50,000 bases of DNA. Origin: Chara braunii (lineage: Eukaryota > Streptophyta > Charophyceae > Charales > Characeae). Made by a program: the position numbers and the translations under genes. The stretch's first letter is position 1; each line of letters starts with the position of its first letter. The DNA lies in assembly GCA_003427395.1 (NCBI GenBank), contig BFEA01000098.1, positions 2,842,345 through 2,892,344 of the forward strand. The letters are read 5' to 3'. This document shows, one piece after another, positions 22,161-31,804 of this stretch. The notes beneath the pieces were generated by a model that was not told the origin of the DNA, searched no databases, and saw only the letters and a list, made by a program, of their open reading frames with translations.

Positions 22161-23010
22161 ACCACCAGTACACCCGCACCTAAAATCCCGAACCTACCTG
22201 CCCACTGCGCGCCACTATTTTCCGAGCTTTTGCGTGAGGGTACCTGCAGTAGGAATTTCGGAAGTGGCACTGGTGTCGGCGGTCTGCCTGAAGGGAAAAA
22301 AGAAAAGAAAAGAAAAGATAAGAAAGGAACAAACATGCCAGAGAGCAATGATGTCGTGAAAGGACGTCATGGAGGCCATACGCAAATGATCACTTTCCTG
22401 AATGCATCTGACCACTATTACGGGGAGAGGGAAACATTGTTGTTTTTCCTTTTTTTCTCGTTTTGTTTTTTTTCTTCTTGGCCCTGCCAGCAAGGCAGTG
22501 CATATTCCTCTTGCTCAAAACGCCCTCGCTGAGGGCATACTCACACTAAAATGCATCCATCCACTTTCACGACCAAAGCGTTGTTGGCTTTTTTTTTTCT
22601 TTTTTCTTTTTTAAGAGTCCGACAGTCTTGCTCCCCGTGTTCTACTTTTTGCTGAAGTGCCCTCACTGAGGGAAAACTGGCACGAGTACTCTAAAAAGTG
22701 TATCCAGCTGCAATCACGGCGAAGGCTTTTTTCTCTTTTTTTCTTTTTTTGAGAGTCCGGCAGTCTTGCTCCCTGTATTCTATGTTCTGCTGAAGTGCCC
22801 TCGCCGAGGGCAAACTCGCACGAGTACTCCAAAAAGTGTATCCAACCGCAATCACGGCCAAAGCTTGTTTTGTTTTTTGGGACGTACGGATTTGAAATGA
22901 GTCCAAAAAATTGTGAACCTTCTGACGCTTCGACCCTGCCCCGAGCCCGCTTTTTACTTCTTGTGGCGACAAGTTATTTTGCTGCAAGGCCGAGGCCGTG
23001 TACTAGTGGT
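22161..23010. mobile_element. 850-bp TTAA element inserted in gypsy-1 pol
   Basis: Left end ACCACCAGTACACC and right end GTGTACTAGTGGT form a 13-bp inverted repeat with one mismatch. TTAA flanks both sides (22157-22160 and 23011-23014). Reading across the two flanks with a single TTAA restores the pol frame exactly, so the boundaries are certain. The interior is non-coding and includes two or three diverged units of about 130 bp, each with AGTCTTGCTCCC, GAGGGCAAACTCGCACG or similar, and a T-rich spacer. Confidence 0.9.
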
Positions 23011-23014
23011 TTAA

Positions 23015-23520
23015 GAACTATAGTACTATAGCTTCCCCACTAACTGACCTAACTCGCCTTGACACCCCTTGGGAGTGGACCGAAGAGTGCAAAGCAAGCT
23101 TCAAGAAATTGAAGTATGCTTTGACACACTACGAAGTCCTCAAACTTTCGGACCCCGGGCAGCCATTTGTAGTGACCACAGACGCCAGCCAATATGGCAC
23201 AGGCGCGGTCCTTGCACAAAGGGAAAGGAAAAATTTGAGGCCAATCGAGTACATGAGCAAAAAGATATGCCCTCTATATAGCGCTGGTCCACTGGAGACA
23301 TTATCTCCTAGGGAGATTCTTCTACTTGAGGTCTGACCATGCTTTGCGCTGGATCAAGACACAACCTGTACTCCCTGACGCACTCAAACGATGGATTCAA
23401 GTGATAGACATGTATGACTATCAACTTGATCCAATCAAGGGAGAGTATAACAAGGTGGCTTATGCACTATCACATGGGCAAATTATCTGGGCGCGCTAGT
23501 TACTCAATTTGGCATATTTA
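23015..23520 (+). pseudogene. gypsy-1 RNase H, broken
   Basis: After the inserted element the tether and RNase H resume. TDASQYGTGAVLAQ (about 23180-23222) contains the first catalytic Asp of the retroelement RNase H fold, followed by IEYMSKK. A frameshift near 23280-23330 drops the middle part, and later text (HALRWIK, and a degenerate version of the terminal ADALSR-type motif) marks the domain end. It would degrade the RNA strand of the hybrid. Confidence 0.75.
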
Positions 23521-23623
23521 ACGATCTAACTCGATCTTTGGTGGAGGCCTATCAGCAAGATCCAGTTATGTCTGAGATCATTCGTAGATTTCAAGAGAAA
23601 TGGCCCCGGTAGCTTTTTTTTGT

Positions 23624-23719
23624 ATTCTGATAAGGGACGCTGGGCCCGGTTCCCAGCCGTGTTGCTCCCCACGAATAGATTGGAGCATCTTCTCAAGAAA
23701 AAAAAAAAAAAAAACTTCT
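23624..23719 (+). repeat. Small A-tailed insertion in the pol region
   Basis: About 58 bp (GACGCTGGGCCCGGTTCCC ... AATAGATTGGAGC) is about 85% like 34405-34462 and its duplicate at 45943. It is followed by an A-run at 23698-23715 and then integrase-side sequence. The shared block and A-tail suggest a short retroposed repeat of unknown family. Confidence 0.55.
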
Positions 23720-24478
23720 GACGAATTTACGATGGTAGATGGCTTGTTGTTTCTTGAGAAGGCAGGGAATAAAAGGTTGTGTGTCCCAGATAGAGTCTTT
23801 GCGTAGTTTGTTTTTAGGGGAGTGTCATGATGCAACTGATCATTTTGGTGGCCTTCTATGATGCAAGATGCCAAGAGATATGTGGAAATCTGCCAGGTTT
23901 GCCAATGGCACAAACCTAGGACTCAGGCCCCGCTTGGGCTTCTCAAGCCCTTGTCGATTCTTGAAGGTCCTGGTCAGAGTGTGTCCATGGACTGCATGGA
24001 TATTCTTGTGACCAGCAGGACTGGCAAGAGACACATCTTCGTTATAGTAGACCGCTTTTCCAAGTATGAAAGACTTATCGCTATACTAGAGACTGCTAAA
24101 ACTGATTATGTCATCAAACTGTTTTTGGATAACTGGTACGCGATTTTGGACTCCCTACGTCTATAGTGAGTGATAGGGATGTAAGATTTACCAGCGAATT
24201 GTGGCAATCAACAGCTGAACAGATGAGCACCAAGCTGCAAATGACGTCAGGGAATCACCCTGAGTCAAATGGTCAGGCAGAACAGATGAACCGAGTAGTA
24301 CAGCACCTGCTTCGACATTATATTAAGCCAAGCCGGGATGACTGGGACGAGAAGTTACCTCTCGTGGCCAGTCTGTACAACAATGTTGTGCACAGTGCTA
24401 CTGGTATGACTCCCAACCAATTGCATCTTGGTTGGAAGCCTAGAACTGCACTTGACTTTCTACTACCCGAAAGATAGC
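23720..24478 (+). pseudogene. gypsy-1 integrase, broken
   Basis: The N-terminal zinc region is partly readable (ECHD, then CQVCQWHK at about 23893-23917). The catalytic core is clear: first Asp in SMDCMD near 23990, second in SDRDVRF at 24167-24187, and Glu in HPESNGQAEQ near 24257, giving the D,D-35-E arrangement. A frameshift at about 24150-24166 separates the first Asp from the second. Downstream, VRFTSELW and LYNNVVHSATGMTPNQL are typical of gypsy integrases. It would join element DNA to the chromosome. Confidence 0.85.
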
Positions 24479-24859
24479 CCACTGCAGCACCTCGCAGCAT
24501 AGAGCTTGCTGTTGAGTATGAGCAGATGCTGCAGGAGGCCGTCGAGCATATTAAAAAATCTCAGGATGCTATGATCGTATCTGAGAATAAGCATAGACGA
24601 CCCTCTAACTTTCAGGTAGGTGATAGAGTCTGGGTCAAATCATCTGAATTGGGTGAAGAGCTGGCATATCTCGCAAATTGATGCCACAGTATTTCGGCCC
24701 ATGGGAGGTCCTAGACATAGTGAGAGATCAGATAGACGAACCTTCTTATGTGATTCACGTCCCACCTTATTGACATACACACCCAGTTTTTCACGCTTCA
24801 AAGCTAGCACCTTTCGCAGAAACTGCACAGTTTCCCTCCAGACGGTCAATGCTGCCCCC

Positions 24860-25077
24860 AACCATGAATGGTGAAGTCAACATCGACGGAATCGTGGAGC
24901 ATCGAATGATGCCAGTGCCTAAGCCGCCGGGCAGAGGCCGCCCTCCCAAGTAGAGGATGCAATATCGTGTCAGGTTCAGACACCATCTTGATCCCAGCAA
25001 AGGTCAGTGGTTCTCTAGAGAAGAACTCCAGCGAACAGCACCTCAAGTGATTGCAGGCTATGAAAGAGAACTCAAGG
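24860..25077 (+). pseudogene. gypsy-1 chromodomain-like C-terminus
   Basis: A short segment with DGIVEHR, then YRVRFRHHL and W-S-R-E-E-L, has the layout of the degenerate chromodomain at the end of chromovirus integrases, thought to steer insertion to marked chromatin. A TAG at about 24953 splits it. Assignment is by pattern only. Confidence 0.6.
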
Positions 25078-25123
25078 GAAAGATGCCTGCAGACTCGAAG
25101 ACTTCTCAGAGGACTGGCGAAGT

Positions 25124-25137
25124 AAAGGAGGAGGGAA
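25124..25137 (+). promoter_or_regulatory. Polypurine tract of gypsy-1
   Basis: AAAGGAGGAGGGAA abuts the TG of the 3' LTR. It primes plus-strand DNA synthesis. Confidence 0.85.
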
Positions 25138-26126
25138 TGCGAGGATCTGGGTCCTCAACAGGCCTAAGGGGCCCTGCTACAAAAGTGCCCGCCCTAACTG
25201 AAGGCAGGCCTAACAAATCTCGAGAGGCCCTCTGCTGTCAATTTGGTATTGGGGTCCAGGCAGTTGTGACGCGCCAGTTGGTTGAGGGAAACACAGGCCG
25301 AGCAGCAAAGACATTCCACGTCCTTCCAGGCCTTTCCAGAAATGCAGGCCCTGGGCAAGATTCGCAGCCTCAAACACAGACAGTTGGGAGGCCCAACCGA
25401 ACGAGGCCCAGCAGCTACAACAGAGGCCCAACCTCCTGGGGCCTACCGGAAGCTTCTGGGCAGAGGCCCAGGCCGGCCAGGCCGACGGGGAAGGCAGGCT
25501 CTTTCCATATAGGAAAGAGCTCGCTTCCTGGGCTAGGAGGGAGGCACTTGCGAAGTGATGCGGCAACGCTGCTGGAGCGATTGCTCACGGGCTGCTGAGT
25601 GCTAAGGGCAAGGTTCTGCGCGCGTGCGGTCGTGCGGGAAGCAGGGCGCTGCTGAGGGCAGCGCCATAGCCCAGCCTCCATAGCTGGATGGCCTTGGACT
25701 ACAGTGAGGCGCTGGGTGGTCTTCGGGTAGGGAAGACGTGGGTGTAAGTCAGGGGAGAGGGAGAAGGATGATGATGATGATGATGTGAGGGCACATACCT
25801 GGTATTGGCGATGGTCTGCATCGAGCGACATCTCCAAGTACTTAATTGATCGCTGACGTCAGCAGTTGCATTGTCAATTAGTAGGCAGACACTAGCTGTG
25901 TAGGAAGTAGGCTGGGCGCCGAGCGCCAAGTAGGGAGAAGGGACTGGACTCTTATGTTGGTGGTGGTGAGAGCAAGCTCTCATTGACATTGATTTTCATT
26001 GTTACGAATCTCCATTGGTGTTATATTGGTGCAATGCTGCTTTCTGGACGCTGAGATACTATCTGGCTTTCAATGTGATTGTGCATTCTGGATATTGTCA
26101 TCTCGCTATCGCTCATTTTCCTTGCA
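25138..26126 (+). repeat. 3' LTR of gypsy-1 (989 bp)
   Basis: Starts TGCGAGGATCTGGG and ends CATTTTCCTTGCA, followed by the target duplication CGTT. It is the longer LTR and retains about 110 bp lost from the 5' copy. Confidence 0.9.
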
Positions 26127-26130
26127 CGTT

Positions 26131-26503
26131 TTTTTTTGTTTTTTTTTGTCTGGCACCGCCAATCATTTTGGTCAACTAGACTGAGCCATGAAGGACGTTC
26201 TATAATGCAATGTAAGGACTTCTAAGGCCTGGACCCCATTGCACAGCGGTTGCTTGGAAGCTGGAAATTGTCAGGAAACCTAGCAAGTCGTAGCCGCAGG
26301 TGTTGGGGAAGGGAAAATTTTGAAAAATGGCCCCCAACAACAAGAGTGTTTGGCGGGTCCATCGCTGCAGGTTACCAGTTCAGGAAAAACTCCGAAAAAG
26401 CCTTGCCCTAAATGGCAAGTCGACCTCTGCTTGTCTCACTCCTCAACCAATCCCTGGGTCTTTTTTCCACACTGTGTGGCCAAATGAGAGGGTATCACTT
26501 AAC
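26131..26503. other. No recognised gene; possible split TTAA element edge
   Basis: Immediately beyond the LTR, TCTGGCACCGCCAATCATTTTGGTC resembles the core of the TTAA family, and GACCAGCACAGGCACG lies just before the 5' LTR (16504-16519). Gypsy-1 may therefore have landed in such an element. The rest is unique-looking. Confidence 0.35.
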
Positions 26504-26623
26504 TAGCCCAGGGCAGTTGGTACACCCATGAACTGTTGTTGAAATAAAGACCAGAGTTTGAATCCTTCCTGATGACCCTTGATGAATGGAATTAAATCAC
26601 TTTTGGCCGGTCAGATCACCTTT

Positions 26624-26661
<38 letters not shown>
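26504..26661 (+). repeat. tRNA-derived SINE with 37-nt poly(A) tail (family SINE-2)
   Basis: A box-like TAGCCCAGGGCAGTTGG at 26504-26520 and B box-like GAGTTTGAATCC at 26554-26565 form a tRNA-like head. A short body follows, and a pure A tail runs from 26625 to 26661. The head differs from SINE-1, so this is a separate family. The long pure tail suggests a fairly recent insertion. Confidence 0.7.
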
Positions 26662-26669
<8 letters not shown>

Positions 26670-26772
26670 AAACAAGAGGATAGCCCTCCGTCTCTCTACC
26701 TCTCAGGGTGCCAATGACCAACAGAAATGGGAAAACAGATTGGAGTGAAAATGCCTCCCGCATAGTTTTTAA

Positions 26773-26968
26773 ATCACCAGTACTTGCCCCAGCTATTGAT
26801 GCCGAGCCGGGAATTGTGCACCAAGTTTTGCCAATCCGCCGCCGCGTCGTTTTGTTTCTCTTTTGGCTGGCGCCTCCTGCCATTGTGGTCTGGTAGGCCG
26901 AAGCCCATCAGTCGCGGCGCGTTAACGGGAAACGCCCGCGACCGATGTATGGGCCAAGTACTGGTGGT
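26773..26968 (+). mobile_element. TTAA miniature element, best-preserved copy (196 bp)
   Basis: Both TTAA target duplications remain (26769-26772, 26969-26972). Left end ATCACCAGTACTTGCCCC and right end GGGCCAAGTACTGGTGGT are 18-bp inverted repeats with two mismatches. The interior has the conserved core CTTTTGGCTGGCGCC, TCCTGCCATTGTGGTCTGG. No coding frame. Confidence 0.9.
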
Positions 26969-27106
26969 TTAAGGATTTGGGGCGTGCACTGCTGAAGTAT
27001 GTGCAGTCTCAAAGACTCCTTTCCCAGCCTTTCTGCCAAGGTTCCAGGCCTACTAGGGATCTTATCACACACATCTATAATTATAGGAAATTCGAAAAAT
27101 TGGCAT

Positions 27107-27506
27107 CGCAATTTTTTTTCTCTCCACTGTGACAACGAGTGTAGTAGGGTCAGTCGGGGAAAACAAGTGTAGGGCGAATCGTTGAGAATAAGTGTAGGGC
27201 CAGGCCTAGATATTAAACCACCAATACGTTTCCCAGATAGAAAATCATAGTCGCTGTGTGCATGCTGCAATGACTCTCGGGGAGTACCAGGGTGCCCTTC
27301 ATGGCACATCGCAATTTTTTTTTATCTCCACTTCGACAGCGAGTGTCGGGTCAGTCCGTGAAAACAAGTGTAGGGCAAATCGTTGAGAATGAGTGTAGAG
27401 ACAGTCCTAGAGATTAAATCACCAATACGTTTCCCAGCTAGAAAATCAAAGTTGCAGCGTGCATGCTGCAATGACTCTTGGGGAGTACTGGGGTGCCTTT
27501 TCGTGG
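27107..27506 (+). repeat. Tandem duplication, about 200-bp unit, carrying element left ends
   Basis: 27107-27305 and 27308-27506 match closely (CGCAATTTTTTTT, TCTCCACT, AACAAGTGTAGGGC, TTAAACCACCAATACG or TTAAATCACCAATACG, TGCATGCTGCAATGACTCT). Each unit includes the left arm of the fold-back element described next. The first copy lacks a right arm. Confidence 0.85.
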
Positions 27507-27658
27507 GCACATCCATCAAGGTAAAACGCGTCGCATGCGAGGCCCATTTTGCCTGGATGGATGTCCAGAGAAACGGCACCCCGGTACATCCCGAGAGTCA
27601 TGGCAGCATACACGCTGCGACTTTGATTTTCTATATATCTGTGAAACATAGTGGTGGT
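27418..27658. mobile_element. Fold-back TTAA element with arms of about 80 bp (241 bp)
   Basis: TTAA at 27414-27417 and 27659-27662 bracket two long inverted arms: CAGCGTGCATGCTGCAATGA and GGGGTGCC on the left, GGCACCCC and AGTCATGGCAGCATACACGCTG on the right. Ends are ATCACCA and TGGTGGT-like. Transcribed, it would form a long hairpin, a possible source of small RNAs. The centre is unrelated GC-rich sequence. Confidence 0.85.
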
Positions 27659-28156
27659 TTAAAGGACGGCACAGCCATTTCTTCCTATAATCGAGAGGAT
27701 CTCCAGGAGGTCCTTTGAGATTGTAGGACCGAAAATGATGATTGTTTTGTTTTTTTCTTACATCGCAGCCCGCTTTAGGATCCGACCTACAGAGCAAACA
27801 AATCACATAAATCGTCCAGGATCGCCTTAGAGTCTTTAGAGATTTAGAGGTGTGTTTCCTTTTTTTCTTCTCTCAATTTTTTGATCTTTCACTACCCACC
27901 TCACGCGTAGTTCTGAGGGCAGGGGTTCTGCATACGGAGGATCCCTGCAAGCATGGCTGTTTTGAAACAGCGTTCTTTTGTAATTCGATGGTTTCTTAAA
28001 CTTCTTTTTCATACAGTAACTTCTTCCCCATGTGGCACATGTCAACCTCCTCTCTGAGTTGGTGAAACTTCAATGAAACAGTGTGTCGTATTCTCCAACT
28101 CTCCCCTCCTTTTTTTGCCCTTCGTTTTGTTCATTTTACAGACCTCCTGTTTGGTT

Positions 28157-28289
28157 CACTGAGGGCATACGCACACTAGGACTTCTTCGGCTCAGCTGCG
28201 GTCATGATCCAAGTGAGATGCATCTACGCGCGGCCGTAATGGCGGTCAGATACATTTAGGAAAGTGGTAGTGTGAGTATGCCCCAAGTG
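28157..28289. mobile_element. Second inverted-repeat family, 133 bp
   Basis: Ends CACTGAGGGCATACGCACACTA and its inverse (right end TAGTGTGAGTATGCCCCAAGTG) match at 19 of 22 positions. The interior repeats ATGCATCT and GGTCAGATACATTT. Related text occurs inside the 850-bp element (22530) and in reverse at 28830-28880. No target duplication is apparent. Confidence 0.7.
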
Positions 28290-29583
28290 GCGCTCTGTAC
28301 TAAAGTATATGCATTTAAATCTTAAAGAACTGGCTGTTCAAAAAGAACTGCCGGTTAACCCAGAGGCCGTGTTTTGGATATACCAGTCTGCCTGCGCTGG
28401 GTCTTAACCATCTTATATATTGATGATGGAAAGACTGGCAGGGTGCAGCAGAAGGGTTTCAACAAGTGGGGTCTTTCAAAACCCCTCTCTTTTTTCACCA
28501 CCTTCCAATTTTTGCAACCCCTCCTTTTTGCTCAACCCCCCTTTTTCTTGAAACTACCCCTTTTTTGTGACAACTGCCATTTCTTATCTTTCTGCATGTT
28601 CGTCAGTGAACCTCTTTTGCCACCACTACTTCCGAGGTACTTTTTGCCGAGCTAGGAATGCCCTGGGCACCAAGCTTCGCCGAGCCTGGAGGGGAGCGAG
28701 AACCGGTAGGGGAAACTTATTGGTTGGCACCGGTACCGTCCCTTGTGCTGGACCTGCGGCCAGCAGCTGGAGCGAATTTTGGCAGTCGTTTTCTTGTTTT
28801 CACTTGTGTATCACCCCAGGCCTGGCCAGAAGTGCAGTCAGATGCATTCTGGAAAGAGCTGCGTGAGAATGCCCTGAAATGAAAGGGGCTGAATGGCATA
28901 CTAAGCTCTGAACGTGATTGCCTTCATCCATGGCGGGCCAGAAGCGCGGTCATTCCTTCCGTATGTCGCTCACACGTGCTAATCCTTCCATAAGACTGAA
29001 GGGAAGCTCTGAACATGAACATGAAGGGGCCATAAGACTGAAGAGAAGAAGAACTATGAGGCCACCTTAGGCAGCGATGAGGGGGGGTACATCCTTCCAT
29101 AGGGACGTAATCAATGGGACCCCCTCGGGTCTCTCAGCTGTAATGGGGAGCAGTGTAAGTGAGTGTTCGTGTTGTATTCTGGATTTGCCGGGGGAAAAGG
29201 CACCGGACTGAAGCTCTCCAAATGGATCTGGAGCCAGAGCTGTAAGTTGCTTTTTTTTTCTTTTTTTCCCCTGTCCAGTTAAAATGATACAGAGAAGGTT
29301 ATCATGAACCCTGCTCGAGGATGACACACATAAATTGAGGAATGGACGAAATTGTCCAAATTAGGAAAAAAGGAGGATTTCTGTTATTCCCAATTATGAG
29401 TAATCGAACTGACTGTGTACAGCTGATGTGTGTAGGTTCAAGGAGAATCGTCCGTTGCAAGAGATTTGCCGCACGCATTGTCCGGCCTCTTCTGTGTATC
29501 CGCAGTGGTTATCGCACTTGATGGTTCCTTCACTCTCCTGGGACAGCAAGGAACAGAGGGACTCATTCATTCATTTCACAAGG
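28290..29583. other. No recognised gene; fragment of the second inverted-repeat family
   Basis: 28825-28880 resembles the CACTGAGGGCATAC family in reverse (GATGCATTCTGGAAAG, then GAGAATGCCC). The short frames across 28374-28880 lack motifs. The rest is unassigned. Confidence 0.3.
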
Positions 29584-29656
29584 TTTGGAACTTTGGAACT
29601 TTGGAACTTTTGGAACTTTTGGAAAATTGGAACTTTGGAACTTTGGAACTTTGGAG
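29584..29656 (+). repeat. (TTTGGAACT)n 9-bp minisatellite
   Basis: About eight units of TTTGGAACT with one-base variants. The translated Leu/Glu/Trp/Asn repeat is a by-product. Confidence 0.9.
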
Positions 29657-30412
29657 GTGATCTTTCATTGTCAGTTCACTGAGAATATGGCCGGTGGACT
29701 TGTTGAGGAATGCATGCTGCAAACTTGAAGAGTAAATCGGGGGGAAAAAGAGAAAAATGGAGCGGGGGGAAAAAGAAAAGGAAAGGGGAAATGGACAAAG
29801 ATATGACCACATCTTTGTTCTTTTTTTATTATGTTTATTCAGGGAAATAATGAAGAAGCCCCTACCCTTGTTTCCCATTCTCAGGGCATACTACCTTCTT
29901 CTGCCAAGTAGAACGTACAGTCATTATCCCTGCATCTAGACTGAAAGTTGCCCCAAATACAGCGATAATGACCTTACATTATATTCGGGGGAAGATGGCA
30001 GGACTTTTCTACCAAAACTGTGTCGCACTGTTGGCCTAGCTGATGTCAACGGTATAAGTAAGAAGTCCTCGGTACATGTTATGCAGGGGAAGGGAGATTA
30101 TATTCTTTTCTTGTCTTTTTTTCGCCTTTTTTGGTTCACTCTTTTCCCTTAGAAATTAGAATGCTTTTTTTCCACATGTGGATCCCTTCTCCTACTCCCC
30201 CGGCCCCCAGCCCATGCCCAACTGTCAGCTTCCCTTGTATCTGCATGATTTTCACGAAGGGAAATAGGGTGGGAAGGGGGCAGTTGAGCCATGGAGATTT
30301 CAGCCCTTTACATGCATGTGATATCGATCAGTTGTCAATTTTTCCAAAGGTACACCCTTAAATGACTTTGTTGCTTGCTTGCTGCCTTGCTGCCATTTCT
30401 AAGACCAGAAAC

Positions 30413-30417
<5 letters not shown>
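29657..30417. other. No recognised feature
   Basis: Purine-rich patch at 29735-29800, otherwise AT-rich with no supported gene. Confidence 0.3.
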
Positions 30418-30503
<86 letters not shown>

Positions 30504-30673
30504 NNNNNNNNNNNNNNNNNNNNNNNNNNNNNNNNNNNNNNNNNNNNNNNNNNNNNNNNNNNNNNNNNNNNNNNNNNNNNNNNNNNNNNNNNNNNNNNNN
30601 NNNNNNNNNNNNNNNNNNNNNNNNNNNNNNNNNNNNNNNNNNNNNNNNNNNNNNNNNNNNNNNNNNNNNNNNN

Positions 30674-30733
<60 letters not shown>
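30418..30733 (+). repeat. (CT)n with an internal assembly gap of 170 N (30504-30673)
   Basis: CT repeat runs to 30503, N fills 30504-30673, and exactly 60 bp of CT follow to 30733, passing into (GT)n. True length is unknown. Confidence 0.95.
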
Positions 30734-30765
<32 letters not shown>

Positions 30766-31789
30766 TGAATTGCAGTTGCTCAAACGGGCTGTACACTAAG
30801 TTTGTCTGTTGTTCCCCTGGTCTGAGCCCTGCGGGACTTGATCCCATGACCTGCAGTTTGTATGTGTTATTTACTAGCTTTGAGTCCTACTGGGCTTGAC
30901 CCGTGAACCTGTCGCTAGTAGTCTCTATTTGGCAGTCTTAGGTCCTTCAGCCTTGCTGTTTTGTCCTTTTCTGGTCTCATGGAAACTGGTAGGCCCGTAG
31001 GTCTCCTTTGTGTGTGTCTTAGTCTTGGGTCCCCTTAGTCTAGGTTCCCATCTAGATGGAGGTAGGCAGATCTTGACTGGTTGGCCGTTGATGTGTGCTG
31101 TTTGGATGGTCAGATAGAATTGTAGGTGACTGCTGTGTTGTAGGTCTAGGGAAGTCAGGCAGAAGTAGGCAGGGGCCGGCAATCTTTTCTCATTTTTTTG
31201 GAAGTGGCGATGGGAGTATGTGAGCGGCACTATTTCCAGCGCTCAGTCTTCTTCTTCTTCAAAGGGGAACTTGGACAGCCAGAGCTGGGGCGCCCTGCTG
31301 CTTGAGGAGGCAGCACCTGTAGGAGGTCTTCCAGGTGCCGATGCCACTGCCATCACGTTGCTGTTTGTGGGGGTTGAAGAACACGGCTGTTCTTCAAGTG
31401 GCTTGTTGCTGGTTGCTTCCATACCAGAGCAGCCATCATCTTCTTCATCGAGGTTCACCTTCTTCTTCACGGTGGTTTGCGGGGCAGGGAGAAGGGGAAG
31501 TTTCACTGAACTTCGTCGAAGTGTATTGTTGGGGGTTAATTGGAGGTGGAACAGATTTTGTGGTTGGGATTCTTGGAGTTGTAGTCGGTTGAGAGGAGGA
31601 GAGCAGGGGGTGTAATAAATAATTGATTGAAACATTTTTCTCTCAATTTTTATCTGGTTTCCACTTTGCAATCTCTCTCTCCGTGGCCATGGTGTGAATC
31701 TGCTCTCTCCAGTCTGCCTGTCATGGCAGATGTGTATGGGAACATTTAAATGTGGGTTTGAGTTGTGAATCAATCGAACGCATAACAGT

Positions 31790-31804
31790 TGGTATCAGAG
31801 CTGG
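31790..31804 (+). promoter_or_regulatory. Primer-binding-site-like sequence within the 6-kb repeat
   Basis: TGGTATCAGAGCTGG, a match to the tRNA-Met primer site, follows ...CGCATAACA by 2 nt. CA before it would be an LTR end. It suggests that the repeat swallowed the 5' part of another + strand retroelement. Duplicate at 43328. Confidence 0.6.

Larger units (their letters stand above)
16522..26126 (+). mobile_element. Complete but decayed Ty3/gypsy retrotransposon (gypsy-1, chromovirus type), 9.6 kb
   Basis: All structural parts are visible: 5' LTR 16522-17390, primer site 17394, gag, protease, reverse transcriptase, RNase H, integrase, a chromodomain-like end, polypurine tract 25124-25137 and 3' LTR 25138-26126. 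The insertion is bounded by a 4-bp target duplication, CGTT, at 16518-16521 and 26127-26130. The coding region has numerous frameshifts and stops, a poly(A)-bearing insertion near 23630-23720, and an 850-bp element within pol. The LTRs differ by several per cent in the stretch compared by eye, so the insertion is old. The gene order with integrase after RNase H identifies Ty3/gypsy rather than Ty1/copia. Confidence 0.9.

Noticed and set aside
30335-30899. Open frames through the CT/N gap
   Set aside because: They translate Ns and CT repeats.
31243-31773. 176-residue minus-strand frame in the 6-kb repeat (and 42781-43311)
   Set aside because: It has an acidic tail but no recognisable domain, and it overlaps the supposed end of a + strand LTR. 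Duplication makes its appearance in two places uninformative.
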